This document shows positions 1-11,131 of a stretch of 64,000 bases of DNA, one piece after another (the stretch's first letter is position 1; every line of letters begins with the position of its first letter). Under the pieces are notes generated by a model, which saw nothing but the letters and a program-made list of their open reading frames with translations, did not search any database and had not been told where the DNA came from. Both the position numbers and the translations under genes were made by a program. This DNA comes from Phycisphaerales bacterium (lineage in GTDB: Bacteria > Planctomycetota > Phycisphaerae > Phycisphaerales > UBA1924). Location: contig CANHCQ010000012.1 of assembly GCA_947459215.1 (NCBI GenBank), positions 37,910-101,909 of the forward strand, read 5' to 3'.

Positions 1-45
1 GCGTTCGCTGTTGCTTTGCTTGCTGTCGACTTTGCTGCGGTCCAT

Positions 46-77
46 CCGAGGCTTCCTCGCGGACTCGTCAGCCTCGG
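46..77. repeat. Dispersed palindrome, family C, copy 1
   Basis: A 32-bp element whose arms are CCGAGGCT and AGCCTCGG around a 16-base core. A near-identical 32-bp copy lies at 54597-54628 and a degenerate, oppositely oriented one at 54501-54533. It sits in the 147 bases between the window edge and the end of acpS, where I see no gene. The role is unknown; a hairpin at a transcript end is the simplest reading. Confidence 0.6.
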
Positions 78-147
78 CGTCTGCTGCAAGCGTCCGGCAC
101 GATCATTCAGCCTCGTTCCGGGCGATCGTCGGGATCGGTCGTGAACC

Positions 148-537
148 TCATGATTCAAGAATGACGGAAGCCATCGCGACGCCCGCGGCGTGGCTGATGC
201 TGATGTGCATCCGCCTCGCCCCGATCTGGTCGGCCACCTCTTTCGCCTTGTTGTGGTAACGGAGCGAGGGAGCGCCGGACGGCTCGTTTACTACTTCGAC
301 ATCCGTCCACGCGATGCCGTCGCGCCAGCCGGTGCCGATGGCCTTGAGCCCGGCCTCCTTGGCGGCGAAGCGGCCGGCGAAGTGTTCCACCCGGCGTTCG
401 GTGCTGGCGTGGGCCTCAGCAGACGCCCGCTCGCCATCGGTGAAGACGCGGTTGAGAAAATGATTCCCGTGATCGGCGATCATCTCGCGGATGCGGTCCA
501 CGCTGGTGATGTCGATGCCGTGGCCGATGATCGCCAT
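148..537 (-). CDS. acpS: Holo-[acyl-carrier-protein] synthase
   Basis: AcpS transfers the 4'-phosphopantetheine arm of coenzyme A to the serine of apo-acyl carrier protein, which activates it for fatty acid synthesis in the cytoplasm. The 129-residue product has the usual family length. Near the N-terminus is GHGIDITSVDRI, the metal-binding part of the family signature, and residues 52-68 contain FAGRFAAKEAGLKAIGTG, the second signature with its conserved KEA. The C-terminal HISISHAAGVAMASVI matches the family's HxSISH strand. It is the last gene of a minus-strand run dnaJ-grpE-fmdB-acpS and starts 26 bases after the fmdB-like stop, so it is probably cotranscribed. The assignment is firm. Confidence 0.95.
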   Translation of the reverse strand: MAIIGHGIDITSVDRIREMIADHGNHFLNRVFTDGERASAEAHASTERRVEHFAGRFAAKEAGLKAIGTGWRDGIAWTDVEVVNEPSGAPSLRYHNKAKEVADQIGARRMHISISHAAGVAMASVILES

Positions 538-563
538 GGGTGGTCTCGTGGGCGGTAGTTGGT

Positions 564-935
564 TCAGTCCTTGGCCGCGGGCTTCTTCTTGGGCTTGTCG
601 GCGGCGGGCTTGGAAGGCTTGCTCTCGCTGGTGCTCGCGGGCTTGCTTTCTGATTTGGTTTCCGACTTGCTGTCCGATTTGCCTTCTGACTTGGTGTCCG
701 ACTTGCTCTCGCTCGCGGGCTTGTCTGCTTCGGCGCTCTTCTTGTACGAATCGGAGCGGTAGTCAGTGATGTAGAAGCCGCTGCCCTTGAACATCAACGC
801 TGCACCGGTGCCGATGAGGCGTTCGAGCTTGTTCTTGCCGCACTTGGGGCACTTCTTGAGCAGAGGAGCAGTCATGGACTGGAACTCCTCGAAGGCGTGG
901 TCGCAGGCGGTGCAGTGGTAGTCGTAGGTGGGCAT
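564..935 (-). CDS. FmdB-family zinc-ribbon protein with acidic/Ser-Lys tail
   Basis: The first 55 residues form the FmdB-type putative regulatory zinc ribbon. The protein opens MPTYDYHCTACDHAFEEFQS and has a second pair CPKCGK, giving two CxxC knuckles, followed by the conserved FKGSGFYITDYRS. The exact function of this family is unknown; the zinc ribbon is firm. The last 60 residues are low complexity, built from repeated S-K-S-D/E units and ending in Lys/Ala/Pro, which is unusual for FmdB proteins, normally 70-110 residues. The start at 935 is chosen because MPTYDY is the family N-terminus; the longer in-frame opening would translate a simple-sequence repeat upstream. It lies between grpE and acpS. 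Confidence 0.85.
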   Translation of the reverse strand: MPTYDYHCTACDHAFEEFQSMTAPLLKKCPKCGKNKLERLIGTGAALMFKGSGFYITDYRSDSYKKSAEADKPASESKSDTKSEGKSDSKSETKSESKPASTSESKPSKPAADKPKKKPAAKD

Positions 936-966
936 GGGAGGGCCAAATCGCAAATGGCAGAAGGGC

Positions 967-991
967 AAATGGCAAATGGCAAATGGCAAAT
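967..991. repeat. Heptamer simple-sequence repeat (AAATGGC)
   Basis: Three perfect tandem AAATGGC units run from 967 to 987 and are followed by AAAT; two further imperfect units (AAATCGC, AAATGGC) lie at 945-958. The repeat fills most of the 80-base gap between the grpE stop and the fmdB-like start, in their common minus-strand transcript. Related CAAAT-rich filler occurs between groES and groEL1. Such tracts can vary in copy number; any effect here is a guess. Confidence 0.8.
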
Positions 992-1015
992 CAAGGCATG
1001 ATGGAATTGTGAGCG

Positions 1016-1618
1016 TTAGGCGGTCGGCGCGACGCTGACTTTGGCGGGGCGGAGGACGCGTTCGCCGCCGCCGGCGGCACCGCCGGCGAGGGTGTAGCCG
1101 GCCTGAAAAGTTGCCACGACCTTGCCGGGGGCGATGCCGTCGGCCTGCTGCTGCATGATGGCTTCGTGGATGCCGGGGACGAAATCGTCGCCGGGCTTGG
1201 GGTTCACGATGCCGACGCCGTGGAGTTGCAGGACGCGGATGAGTTCTTCGCGGATGACCTTGACGCCGCCGATGAGCTGCTCGGCGGTGACCTTGGACAT
1301 GTCCTGCTGCAGGGCGAGGTCAAAGTGATCGAGCACGGTGACGACGCCGGTGACGACGCCGGCGACGCCGCTGGCCTTGGCGATCGACTCGTTCATGAGC
1401 GAACGCTTCTGATAGTTCTGGAAGTCGGCCATCGCGCGCAGGGCACGGCTGTTGGCCTCGGCGAGGTCTTGCTCAAGTTTGGTCACCTTGGCTTGCAGCT
1501 CGCTCGACACGCCGCCCCCACCACCCTCGATCGGCGCGGCGTCGGAGATGTCCCACTCGTGCTGGGGGATCTCGTTGGTGTCGTCGGGCTGATGGATCGG
1601 GTTCTGATCTGGGTTCAT
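1016..1618 (-). CDS. grpE: Nucleotide exchange factor GrpE
   Basis: GrpE releases ADP from DnaK during the Hsp70 folding cycle. The roughly 200-residue product has an unstructured acidic/Gly-rich N-terminus, a long helix (ELQAKVTKLEQDLAEANSRA) that would form the dimer stalk, the family core ADFQNYQKRS, and a C-terminal beta-wing region with GDDFVPGIHEAI and the closing VLRPAKVSV. I chose the start at 1618 because GGTGAGAAG lies just upstream; an in-frame ATG at 1648 would add ten residues but has no ribosome binding site. It directly follows dnaJ on the same strand (76 bases), an order consistent with a heat-shock operon. No dnaK is in the window. Confidence 0.93.
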   Translation of the reverse strand: MNPDQNPIHQPDDTNEIPQHEWDISDAAPIEGGGGGVSSELQAKVTKLEQDLAEANSRALRAMADFQNYQKRSLMNESIAKASGVAGVVTGVVTVLDHFDLALQQDMSKVTAEQLIGGVKVIREELIRVLQLHGVGIVNPKPGDDFVPGIHEAIMQQQADGIAPGKVVATFQAGYTLAGGAAGGGERVLRPAKVSVAPTA

Positions 1619-1694
1619 GGGCTTCTCACCACGCTTCCATTTGAACATGGGTCGCTCGTGCTTTCGTTCGTCGCCAGTTGCTCCGGACAGAGAC

Positions 1695-2905
<1,211 letters not shown>

Positions 2906-2930
2906 CGATTGGGACAAGGCAGTGAGAGTC

Positions 2931-3323
2931 TCAGAGAATTCTTCTTGTGATACCGTCTTTCAGGTAGGCGACGTGGAAGTTGAGGAGCAGGCCGACCTTC
3001 TTGCCGCTGAGTTTCAGGTAGCTGAGGAGTTGGGCTTCGTGGACGGGAAGGACTTTCTCGATCGCCTTGAGTTCCAGCAGCACGCTGTCGTTCACGATCA
3101 TGTCGATTCGGTAGCCGCAGTCGAGACGTTTGCCCTTGAAGACGACCGGCAAGGGTACCTGTCGCTGAACCTTCAAGCCGCGTTCGTCAAGCTCGTGTGC
3201 GAGGCATTCTTCGTACACGGACTCGAGCAACCCGGGACCCAGAGCACGATGCACTTCGATGGCTCCGCCGATGATCGCAGCGGTGAGCGGGTCGTCGCCG
3301 TTGATGACCGATCCCGTCTCCAT
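2931..3323 (-). CDS. GxxExxY protein
   Basis: A 130-residue member of the GxxExxY family, named for its motif, here GPGLLESVYEECL. It also has ALGPG before the motif, YRIDMIVNDSVLLELKAI in the middle and the C-terminal GLLLNFHVAYLKDGITRRI typical of the family. The D...E-L-K arrangement resembles a PD-(D/E)xK nuclease core, a relation that has been suggested for the family, but no biochemical role is established. I start it at 3323, where GGAAGGTG precedes ATG; the longer frame to 3404 would translate the flanking repeat as HRDTETQRHRDE, a telltale false extension. It is enclosed by inverted ACAGAG repeats, so it looks like a mobile or recombination-inserted cassette between groEL1 and dnaJ. 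Confidence 0.88.
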   Translation of the reverse strand: METGSVINGDDPLTAAIIGGAIEVHRALGPGLLESVYEECLAHELDERGLKVQRQVPLPVVFKGKRLDCGYRIDMIVNDSVLLELKAIEKVLPVHEAQLLSYLKLSGKKVGLLLNFHVAYLKDGITRRIL

Positions 3324-3343
3324 CACCTTCCCATTCACCTTCT

Positions 3344-3381
3344 CATCTCTGTGCCTCTGTGTCTCTGTGTCTCTGTGGTGA
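3344..3381. repeat. ACAGAGAC-type flanking repeat (right)
   Basis: The tract reads CATCTCTGTGCCTCTGTGTC and so on to CTCTGTGGTGA. It is the reverse complement of the repeat at 2873-2905 with extra ACAGAG units. It lies just upstream of the GxxExxY start on the coding strand. Confidence 0.8.
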
Positions 3382-3433
3382 GAATCGAGCCCGTGCGTTT
3401 TCACGAACGGGCTCGAGATGTGTGCAACTGTGG

Positions 3434-3453
3434 CCCCACGCTTGCGCGTGGGG
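3434..3453. terminator. Hairpin after groEL1 (family B)
   Basis: CCCCACGC and GCGTGGGG form a perfect 8-bp stem with a TTGC loop, 13 bases beyond the groEL1 stop on the minus strand. There is no long T run. It belongs to the GGCCCCA...TGGGGCC hairpins found at several gene ends in this window. Confidence 0.5.
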
Positions 3454-3466
3454 TTCGTCTTACGGC

Positions 3467-5089
3467 TTACGCCGTCGCGCCGGTTTCGACGGCGGTGTCT
3501 TCCTTGAGGTCGGTGATGAGCACGTCGGTGGTGAGCATCAGGCCCGCGACGCTGGCCGCGTTGATGAGCGCGGTCTTGGCGACGAGGGCGGGGTCGATGA
3601 TGCCGGCCTTGACCAGGTCGGTGTACTCGCCGGTGGCGGCGTTGAAGCCGAACGAGGCTCCGCCCTTGCCGCCTTCCTTCACCTTCTCGACGACGAGGTC
3701 GCCGTCGAAGCCGGCGTTCTCGGCGATCTGCTTGGCGCAGGACTCGACCGCGTGGGCGACGATGTCGAAGCCGATCTTCTCGTCGCCGCGGGCTTTCCCG
3801 GCGGCCTTGAAGATGGCGTCCTGAGCACGCAGCAGCGCGACGCCGCCGCCGGGGACGTAGCCCTCCTTGGCCGCGGCGCGGGTGGCGTGCAGGGCGTCGT
3901 CGACGAGGTCCTTGGTGGACTTCATCGCGATCTCGGTGGCGCCGCCGACGTTGATGATGGCCACGCCGCTGGTGAGCTTGGCGAGGCGCTCCATCAGCTT
4001 CTCGCGGTCGTAGTCGCTGGTGGACTTGTCGTGCTGGCTCTTGATCTGAGCGGCACGGGCCTGGATGTCGGCCTTCTTGCCGGCGCCCTCGATGATCGTG
4101 GTGTCGTCCTTGGTGATGACAATCTTCTTGGCGCGGCCGAGCTCGTTCAGCTCGACGCTCTCGAGCGAGCGGCCGAGGTCCTCGGCGATGAAGGTGCCGG
4201 CGGTCAGGGTCGCGATGTCGCCCATCATGGCCTTGCGACGATCACCGAAGCCCGGGGCCTTGACGGCGGCGATCTTCAGCGTGCCGCGGAGGCGGTTGAC
4301 GACCAGCGTCGCGAGGGCCTCGTTCTCGACTTCCTCAGCGATAAGCAGGATCGGCTTGCCGGTGGCGACGGTCTTGTTGAGCAGCGGGAGCAGATCGGGC
4401 AGGTTGCTGATCTTCTTCTCGTAGATGAGGATGTACGCGTCCTCGAGCACGCACTCGCCGGTCTTGGGGTCGGTCATGAAGTACGGCGAGAGGTAGCCCT
4501 TGTCGAACTGCATGCCCTCGACGTAGTCGAGCGTGGTGGTCGCGCTCTTGCCTTCCTCGACCTCGACGACACCCTCGGCGCCGACGCGATCGATGGCCTC
4601 GGCGATCAGGTCACCGACGCTGGCGTCGTGGTTAGCCGAGACGGTGGCGATCTTCTTGTAGTCCTCACGACCCTTGCACTTGATGGCGATGGAGTCGATG
4701 TAGTCGGCGGCGGCGTGGGCGGCGTTGTTGATGCCGCGCTGCAGGAGGACCGGGTTGGCGCCAGCGGTGACGTGGCGCAGGCCTTCGGTGAAGATGGCCT
4801 GGGCGAGCACGGTGGCGGCGGTGGTGCCGTCGCCGGCCTTGTCGGCGGTCTTCTTGGCGACCTCGTTCACCATCTTCGCGCCCATGGACTGGAAGGGCGC
4901 GGGGAGCGAGATTTCCTTGGAGACGGAGACGCCGTCCTTGGTGACGTGGGGTCCGCCGTAGGCCTTCTCGATGACGACGTGGCGCCCGGAGGGGCCCATC
5001 GTGCACTTGACGGCGTCGGCGAGGGCATCAACGCCGCGCTTCATTTCGAGAAGGGCGGCGTCGGAGAAGATGAGTTGCTTGGTGGACAT
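3467..5089 (-). CDS. groEL: Chaperonin GroEL (paralogue 1, groES-linked)
   Basis: A 540-residue Hsp60 chaperonin subunit. The ATP site is intact: [11 protein letters not shown] near residue 88 and [20 protein letters not shown] with the catalytic aspartate. It is the groES-linked copy, 127 bases downstream of groES. It departs from the norm in two ways. The N-terminal nucleotide-site loop reads [20 protein letters not shown] instead of the usual LGPKGRNVV type, and the C-terminus ends TAVETGATA with no Gly-Gly-Met tail. The start at 5089 ([10 protein letters not shown]) follows homology. With the more canonical groEL2 at 6864-8618, this suggests a specialised paralogue. Confidence 0.95.
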   Translation of the reverse strand: MSTKQLIFSDAALLEMKRGVDALADAVKCTMGPSGRHVVIEKAYGGPHVTKDGVSVSKEISLPAPFQSMGAKMVNEVAKKTADKAGDGTTAATVLAQAIFTEGLRHVTAGANPVLLQRGINNAAHAAADYIDSIAIKCKGREDYKKIATVSANHDASVGDLIAEAIDRVGAEGVVEVEEGKSATTTLDYVEGMQFDKGYLSPYFMTDPKTGECVLEDAYILIYEKKISNLPDLLPLLNKTVATGKPILLIAEEVENEALATLVVNRLRGTLKIAAVKAPGFGDRRKAMMGDIATLTAGTFIAEDLGRSLESVELNELGRAKKIVITKDDTTIIEGAGKKADIQARAAQIKSQHDKSTSDYDREKLMERLAKLTSGVAIINVGGATEIAMKSTKDLVDDALHATRAAAKEGYVPGGGVALLRAQDAIFKAAGKARGDEKIGFDIVAHAVESCAKQIAENAGFDGDLVVEKVKEGGKGGASFGFNAATGEYTDLVKAGIIDPALVAKTALINAASVAGLMLTTDVLITDLKEDTAVETGATA

Positions 5090-5109
5090 GGAATGCTCCA
5101 GGTTGTGTG

Positions 5110-5218
5110 AAAGCTCAAATCGCAAAACGCAAAGCTCAAATCAGACAGATCGCACGGGACTCAGCGCTCGCTGCGGGCAGGCTCGATTTGAGCTTTGCTG
5201 CTTTGAGCTTTGAGCTTT
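5110..5218. repeat. Inverted AAAGCTCAAA repeats between groES and groEL1
   Basis: CAAAGCTCAAATC at 5130-5142 is perfectly complementary to GATTTGAGCTTTG at 5185-5197; further copies of AAAGCTCAAA flank it on both sides (5110-5119 and 5201-5218). The transcript between the two cistrons could fold into a long hairpin, which might set the groES:groEL1 ratio. That function is inferred. Confidence 0.7.
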
Positions 5219-5507
5219 AGCCGTCGATCACACCCAACAGCTCCGACTCGCGGAGGATCAGATGCTTCACGCCCTTGATCTCGACTTCGGTGCCGGCGTA
5301 CTTGCCGTAGACGACGGTGTCGCCCTTGGAGACGCTCATCTCGGCCCGCTTGCCGTTTTCGAGGCGCTTGCCGGGGCCGGTGGCGATGACCTCGCCCTTG
5401 ACGGGCTTTTCCTTGGAGGCTTCCGGGAGGTAGATGCCCGAGGCGGTCTTGGTCTCGGCTTCGATGGGCTTGACGAGAACGCGGTCTTCGAGGGGTTTCA
5501 CGGCCAT
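5217..5507 (-). CDS. groES: Co-chaperonin GroES
   Basis: The 10-kDa lid of the GroEL chamber. The 96-residue product has the standard length and motifs: MAVKPLEDRVLVKPIEAE at the N-terminus, the mobile loop EAETKTASGIYLPEASKEKP that contacts GroEL, and a C-terminal ending in LLGVID. The start at 5507 follows GGAGATTTGAA. It lies upstream of groEL1. No CIRCE-type (TTAGCACTC) operator is present in front of it; instead a 16-bp tandem repeat occupies 5521-5552. Confidence 0.97.
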   Translation of the reverse strand: MAVKPLEDRVLVKPIEAETKTASGIYLPEASKEKPVKGEVIATGPGKRLENGKRAEMSVSKGDTVVYGKYAGTEVEIKGVKHLILRESELLGVIDG

Positions 5508-5520
5508 TTCAAATCTCCTT

Positions 5521-5552
5521 CTCAAACGTTGGCTGACTCAAACGTTGGCTGA
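5521..5552. repeat. Perfect 16-bp tandem repeat upstream of groES
   Basis: CTCAAACGTTGGCTGA occurs twice back to back, at 5521-5536 and 5537-5552, 14 bases before the groES start on the minus strand. The contained AACGTT is palindromic. A repeated binding site or a slippage duplication are both possible. Confidence 0.75.
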
Positions 5553-5569
5553 GTCGTGGACTTGGTTTG

Positions 5570-5589
5570 CACGGGCGCTGCCGCCCGTG
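5570..5589. terminator. Hairpin between the HIT gene and groES
   Basis: CACGGGCG / CGCCCGTG with a CTGC loop, 15 bases past the HIT-protein stop on the minus strand. No T run follows, so termination may be weak. Confidence 0.4.
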
Positions 5590-5604
5590 TGATGACGATC
5601 GAAA

Positions 5605-6081
5605 CTACGCACGGGCGCGGATCGCGTGCAGCTCCGCGCGGATGGACTCGAGCAATCCCCGGTCACGCTCCGGGTTGAACTTGGTGTTGGTGTCGGCGTC
5701 GCTGCCGGGCTTGGGCATCTGGCCCCAGACGGGTGACTTCGGGTCCGGGTCGCTGTCGCGACGCGGGAAGACGTGCCAGTGCAGATGATGCACCAGGTTG
5801 CCGAGCGACTCGTAGTTGAGCTTGAAGGCACCGGTGGCCTTGCGGACCGCCTCGGCGAGTTGGCTCATCTCTTCGAGGAAGCGCAGACGGGTGGGCTTGG
5901 GGAGTTCGTCGAGCTCGGTTGCCGGGGTCTTGCAGAGCAGGAGCGAATAGCCGCGGAAGAACTGCGAGTCGCCCAGGACCGCGAAGCCGGTGTCGAGCTC
6001 GGCAATCACTGACGGGTGCTTCCCCTCGCGGATTCCGGCGAGGCGGTTGCAGATATCGCAGTTGGTCTGGTGGGTGGCCAT
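5605..6081 (-). CDS. HIT-family hydrolase
   Basis: A 158-residue histidine-triad protein, the family that hydrolyses or transfers nucleotidyl groups from dinucleoside polyphosphates and nucleoside phosphoramidates. The triad is visible as HHLHWHVFPR (HxHxH followed by a hydrophobic residue) at about residue 96. N-terminal CDICNRL is a possible CxxC metal site, present in part of the family. The C-terminal PERDRGLLESIRAELHAIRA is helical. The start at 6081 (MATHQTNCDIC) is the first ATG giving a normal HIT length. It begins five bases after the dedA stop and precedes groES. The substrate cannot be read from the sequence. Confidence 0.88.
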   Translation of the reverse strand: MATHQTNCDICNRLAGIREGKHPSVIAELDTGFAVLGDSQFFRGYSLLLCKTPATELDELPKPTRLRFLEEMSQLAEAVRKATGAFKLNYESLGNLVHHLHWHVFPRRDSDPDPKSPVWGQMPKPGSDADTNTKFNPERDRGLLESIRAELHAIRARA

Positions 6082-6086
6082 GGCGA

Positions 6087-6734
6087 TCACGCTGTCGGCG
6101 TGCCCTCCGTGGCGAGCTTCCGGGCCGCGTCGCGGCGGGCCATCCAGAACTCGAAAGCGATGGGAATGAGCGACACGATGATGATGCCGAGCACCACCAG
6201 CGAGAAGTTCTTCTTGACGATCTCGAAGTTCCCGAAGAGGTGGCCCGCGCCGACGCAGAGGCCGACCCAGAGGATCGCGCCGGCGACGTTGTAAAACGCG
6301 AACTTGGAATAGGTCATCGCGCCCGCGCCCGCCACAAAGGGGACGAAGGTGCGGACGATGGGGACAAAGCGGCCGATCACGACGGCCTTGCCGCCGTACT
6401 TCTCGTAGAACTCGTGGGCACGGTCGAGATGCTTGCGGTTGAGCAGGCGATCCTTCCACGTTGGGATGCGGTTGGGATCGATCTCTTTGCTGAAGACCCG
6501 TGGACCGATCCACTTGCCGACGGCGTAGTTCACGGCATCGCCGAGGATCGCGGCGGAAATGAGCAGCAGGAGAACGAACCAAACGTTCAGCGCTTCGGGC
6601 TTGGCCGCGGCGAGAGCGCCGGCGGCGAAGAGCAACGAATCCCCGGGCAGGAACGGCGTCACGACCAGCCCGGTCTCGGCGAAGACGATCGCGAACAGGA
6701 TCGCGTAGACCCACACGCCGTAGTTCACCACCAA
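6087..6734 (-). CDS. DedA-family membrane protein
   Basis: A DedA/SNARE-associated inner membrane protein, a family linked to undecaprenyl-phosphate or phospholipid translocation and membrane homeostasis. The family core is well kept: ETGLVVTPFLPGDSLLF, GDAVNYAVGKWIG, FYEKYGGKAVVIGRFVPIVR (the GRF/YxPxxR signature) and four to five hydrophobic segments. The first canonical start codon is a TTG at 6734. The frame stays open to 6845, and the upstream codons read TILHTILHLDKSLGDL, which matches the conserved DedA N-terminus. No ATG, GTG or TTG exists in that upstream part, so the true start may be an ATC near 6785 or 6776, or the start was lost. Confidence 0.9.
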   Translation of the reverse strand: MVVNYGVWVYAILFAIVFAETGLVVTPFLPGDSLLFAAGALAAAKPEALNVWFVLLLLISAAILGDAVNYAVGKWIGPRVFSKEIDPNRIPTWKDRLLNRKHLDRAHEFYEKYGGKAVVIGRFVPIVRTFVPFVAGAGAMTYSKFAFYNVAGAILWVGLCVGAGHLFGNFEIVKKNFSLVVLGIIIVSLIPIAFEFWMARRDAARKLATEGTPTA

Positions 6735-6863
6735 GTCGCCGAGCGACTTGTCGAGGTGGAGGATGGTGTGGAGGATGGTGTCGATGGGAACGCTCTCGAA
6801 GCTTGCAAAGACGGGCGAGCGACGGTGATCGATAGCCCGTGATGTTCATTGATCGAGCGGGCT

Positions 6864-8618
<1,755 letters not shown>

Positions 8619-8919
8619 CGGTCTCTCCGAACGAGTTGGGGCGAATGTGTTTGGTAGTTACTCGGAAAATACGGCACAGCGGCAGCGATGCCGTGTAGGG
8701 GCGAGGGCAAGGGGCGTGCCAGAAGCTGCCACGGCGGATACCGGCTTCCACGCGGCACCGCGACCTCGCTCCCCTGCGATTGGGGGTTTGGCGGGGTGTG
8801 AAGTCGTGTTGGTGATTGATGCGACATTCGCGGTTGTCACAGCAATGGCCCGAGGCTTGGGCGTGCTGCCGAAGTGGCAGTGAGGAGCCGACCGGTTCGA
8901 GTCCGAGGGCGGAGATCAC

Positions 8920-8952
8920 GGCCCCAACCGACGCGCAGATGGGCGTGGGGCC
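8920..8952. terminator. Hairpin, family B
   Basis: GGCCCCA at 8920-8926 pairs with TGGGGCC at 8946-8952 around a 19-base loop. Same family as the hairpins at 14541, 14642 and 26985. It lies downstream of the sucAB-side operon. Confidence 0.4.
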
Positions 8953-9002
8953 ATGAAACGCTCGGCGAGGTTCCGGATCGATGACGCCACGGAGATACAA
9001 AA

Positions 9003-9023
9003 GGACCGGCCGGAGGCCGGTCC
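9003..9023. repeat. Palindrome, family A
   Basis: GGACCGGCC-GGA-GGCCGGTCC, a perfect 9-bp stem with a three-base loop. It is one of several copies of the GACCGGC-NNN-GCCGGTC family. Located 157 bases beyond the stop of the gene at 9180. Confidence 0.75.
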
Positions 9024-9179
9024 CCCTGGCTCTGCACGCTGACCACGAACGGGCCGACCCAAGCCAGCGGCGAGCCTTCTACATAGCTTGACAGGTGCTT
9101 GTGCGCGGAACACGTTGCGTCACTGCCCATGCCACGCGGCTCGTCAAGCAAACAGGGCTCAGGCTTCAGGCGTCTGCTC

Positions 9180-9713
9180 TCACGGCGCCTCGTACGTCAA
9201 ACGCGCCTTCAATCGGGTCGGCAGCTTTGAAATCCGCGGCAGAGGAATCGCCACCCCGTTCCCGAGGTAAAGCGGTGCCTTCTTGTCAAAGAAGTGCTGA
9301 AAGAACACGATGCGGAGCGGCCCCTTCGCAGGCGGCGAGAAGCCAAGCTCGGACTTGCCGTCGCCAGTCCAGAACCGCTCGTCGTAGGGAACTTGCTCGT
9401 TTCCATCGCGTTTCCCGGGCGGGACCTGCGCGATGTCGCCTGCATCGAAACCGCGGGGAAGTTGTTTTGAGTGGAGTTCGATCACCGCAACGGACGCCAG
9501 TTGCTTCTTGCAAGCCGCAATCGACCTGGCGTTCGCCGTGCCGTACAGCGTCTTGGCGAGTGCTTTCACAGCTTTGATGGTGACCGGCCACTTGTAGACG
9601 CCGATGACTTCAAACGGCGCGTCGTCAACTCTCGGCGAAGTTCGCTTCGGACGAACCGCTTTCGACGACGCTCGCTTGGACGACGCTTTCTTTGACGCGG
9701 CCTGATTTGCCAT
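9180..9713 (-). CDS. Hypothetical protein with Lys/Ser-rich N-terminus
   Basis: A 177-residue protein I do not recognise. Residues 1-30 are a basic low-complexity lead (repeats of SKKAS/SKRAS). The rest looks like a compact soluble domain beginning near DDAPFEVIGVYKWPVTIKAV, with a conserved-looking VPYDERFWTGDG and a C-terminal beta-rich stretch (LRIVFFQHFFDKKAP, LPTRLKARLTYEAP). There is no signal peptide or membrane helix. The start at 9713 is the ATG beginning MANQAASKK. It follows sucB on the same strand with a 29-base gap, so it may be the third gene of that operon, but nothing links it to the 2-oxoglutarate dehydrogenase complex functionally. Confidence 0.75.
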   Translation of the reverse strand: MANQAASKKASSKRASSKAVRPKRTSPRVDDAPFEVIGVYKWPVTIKAVKALAKTLYGTANARSIAACKKQLASVAVIELHSKQLPRGFDAGDIAQVPPGKRDGNEQVPYDERFWTGDGKSELGFSPPAKGPLRIVFFQHFFDKKAPLYLGNGVAIPLPRISKLPTRLKARLTYEAP

Positions 9714-9742
9714 GCGGGTCAGTATACCCACTCGCACGCGGC

Positions 9743-11044
9743 TCACACCTCGAGCAACAGCCGCTGCGGGTCCTCGATGCACTGCTTGATGCGCGCCAGG
9801 AACTGCACGGCCTCCGCACCGTCGATGATGCGGTGGTCGTACGACAGCGCGAGGTACATCATCGGGCGGATGGCGATCTGGCCGCTGGCGGCGGGGTATT
9901 CGACCGGGCGGTTCTTGATCGCGTGCATGCCGAGGATGGCGGACTGGGGCGAGTTGAGGATCGGCGTGCTCATGAGGCTGCCGAAGACGCCGCCGTTGGT
10001 GATCGTGAACGTGCCGCCTTGCATCTCGTCGAGACCGAGCTTGCCGTCGCGGCCGCGGGTGGCGAGGTCCTTGATGCCGGCCTCGACCTGAGCGACGCTG
10101 CGGCTCTCGCAGTTGCGGAGCACGGGGACGACCAGGCCCTTGGGCGTGCTGACGGCGACCGCGATGTCGCACGAGCCGTGCTTCTCGATCATGAGCGAGC
10201 CACCCTCTTCAACGATCGAGGCGTTGACGAGCGGGAAGGCTTTGAGCGCGGAGACGGCGGCCTTGACGAAGAAGCCCATGAACCCGAGGCCCACGCCGTG
10301 CTTCTTCTCGAAGTCTTCCTTGTAGGTCTTTCGGAGAGCCATCACCTCGCCCATGTCCACCTCGTTGAAGGTGGTGAGCATGGCGGCGGTGTGCTGAGCC
10401 TGGACCAGGCGCCGCGCGATGCGCTGGCGGATGGGCGTCATCTTCTCGCGAGTGGCGCCGGAAGGGGCCGGGCCGGCGGGAGCGGCGACGCGGGCGGCGC
10501 CGTTGCTCGACGAGGCGCTGGCGGGAACGCCCGAGTTGCGGGCCTGGACAAACGCGAGCACGTCCTGTTCGCGGATGCGGCCGCCGCCGCCGGTGGCGAC
10601 GACGCGGGCGAGATCGACGTTGTGCTCCTCGGCGAGCTTCTTGGCGAGGGGCGTGGCATGGACTTCGGTGGCAGCGGCTGCGGGTGCGACCACGGGAACA
10701 GTCGCGGGCTTGGGCGCAGACGGCGCTGGTGCCGGCTGCGCGGGCTTCGCGGCGGGCGCCGCAGCGGGCGCGGGCATCGGAGCCGACGCTGCGGGCTTGC
10801 TCGGCGCTGCACCGGCTTCGATCGCGCCGACGACCTGGCCGACGTTGACGGTGTCGCCCTCACCGGCCATGCGCTTCAGGACGCCGGCCTCGGGAGCGAG
10901 GATGGGCATGGTGACCTTGTCGGTCTCGAGGTCGAGCAGCTCCTCGTCGCGGTTGACGAAGTCGCCGTCCTTCTTGTGCCACTTGGAGAGGACGCCGGTG
11001 GTGATCGACTCGGCGATGCTCGGGATGGTGATGTTGGTGGGCAT
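9743..11044 (-). CDS. sucB: Dihydrolipoyllysine succinyltransferase (E2 of 2-oxoglutarate dehydrogenase)
   Basis: The E2 core enzyme passes the succinyl group from lipoate to coenzyme A in the TCA cycle. Domain order over 433 residues: a lipoyl domain (1-75) with the lipoylated lysine in ETDKVTMPI; an Ala/Pro-rich linker; an E3-binding domain ([20 protein letters not shown], then [13 protein letters not shown]); a second linker; and the catalytic domain beginning [16 protein letters not shown] and ending with the active-site [16 protein letters not shown] (HxxxDG). The C-terminal PQRLLLEV is family-typical. It lies 117 bases after the sucA stop, separated by a palindrome that could attenuate transcription. 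The E3 gene is not in the window. Confidence 0.96.
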   Translation of the reverse strand: MPTNITIPSIAESITTGVLSKWHKKDGDFVNRDEELLDLETDKVTMPILAPEAGVLKRMAGEGDTVNVGQVVGAIEAGAAPSKPAASAPMPAPAAAPAAKPAQPAPAPSAPKPATVPVVAPAAAATEVHATPLAKKLAEEHNVDLARVVATGGGGRIREQDVLAFVQARNSGVPASASSSNGAARVAAPAGPAPSGATREKMTPIRQRIARRLVQAQHTAAMLTTFNEVDMGEVMALRKTYKEDFEKKHGVGLGFMGFFVKAAVSALKAFPLVNASIVEEGGSLMIEKHGSCDIAVAVSTPKGLVVPVLRNCESRSVAQVEAGIKDLATRGRDGKLGLDEMQGGTFTITNGGVFGSLMSTPILNSPQSAILGMHAIKNRPVEYPAASGQIAIRPMMYLALSYDHRIIDGAEAVQFLARIKQCIEDPQRLLLEV

Positions 11045-11131
11045 AAGTGTGTAGGGTGCTCAGCGTGTTATCGGCTCAAGACGCGGGCGAATGTTGCAGA
11101 AGCGAGGGCATTGGGCATCAGGCATCCGTGG

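Larger units (their letters stand above)
8619..9179. other. Intergenic region between groEL2 and the 9.2-kb gene
   Basis: 561 bases without a convincing gene. Small open frames on both strands are rich in Arg/Ser/Pro and lack a ribosome binding site. The part nearest groEL2 (8619-8700) should hold its promoter, but I cannot assign hexamers with confidence. Two hairpins occupy 8920-8952 and 9003-9023, in the 3' flank of the minus-strand gene ending at 9180. Confidence 0.6.

Noticed and set aside
2931..3404. Longer GxxExxY reading starting at 3404
   Set aside because: The first 27 codons translate the ACAGAGAC repeat and flank; the ATG at 3323 has a ribosome binding site.
3359..5110. A 583-codon open frame antisense to groEL1 (and similar ones antisense to groEL2 and acnA)
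   Set aside because: Composition is Gly/Val/Leu/Asp-rich without any family signal, and it mirrors the third-position GC bias of the real gene on the other strand.
5508..5604. CIRCE operator upstream of groES
   Set aside because: Neither TTAGCACTC nor GAGTGCTAA occurs; only a 16-bp tandem repeat is present.
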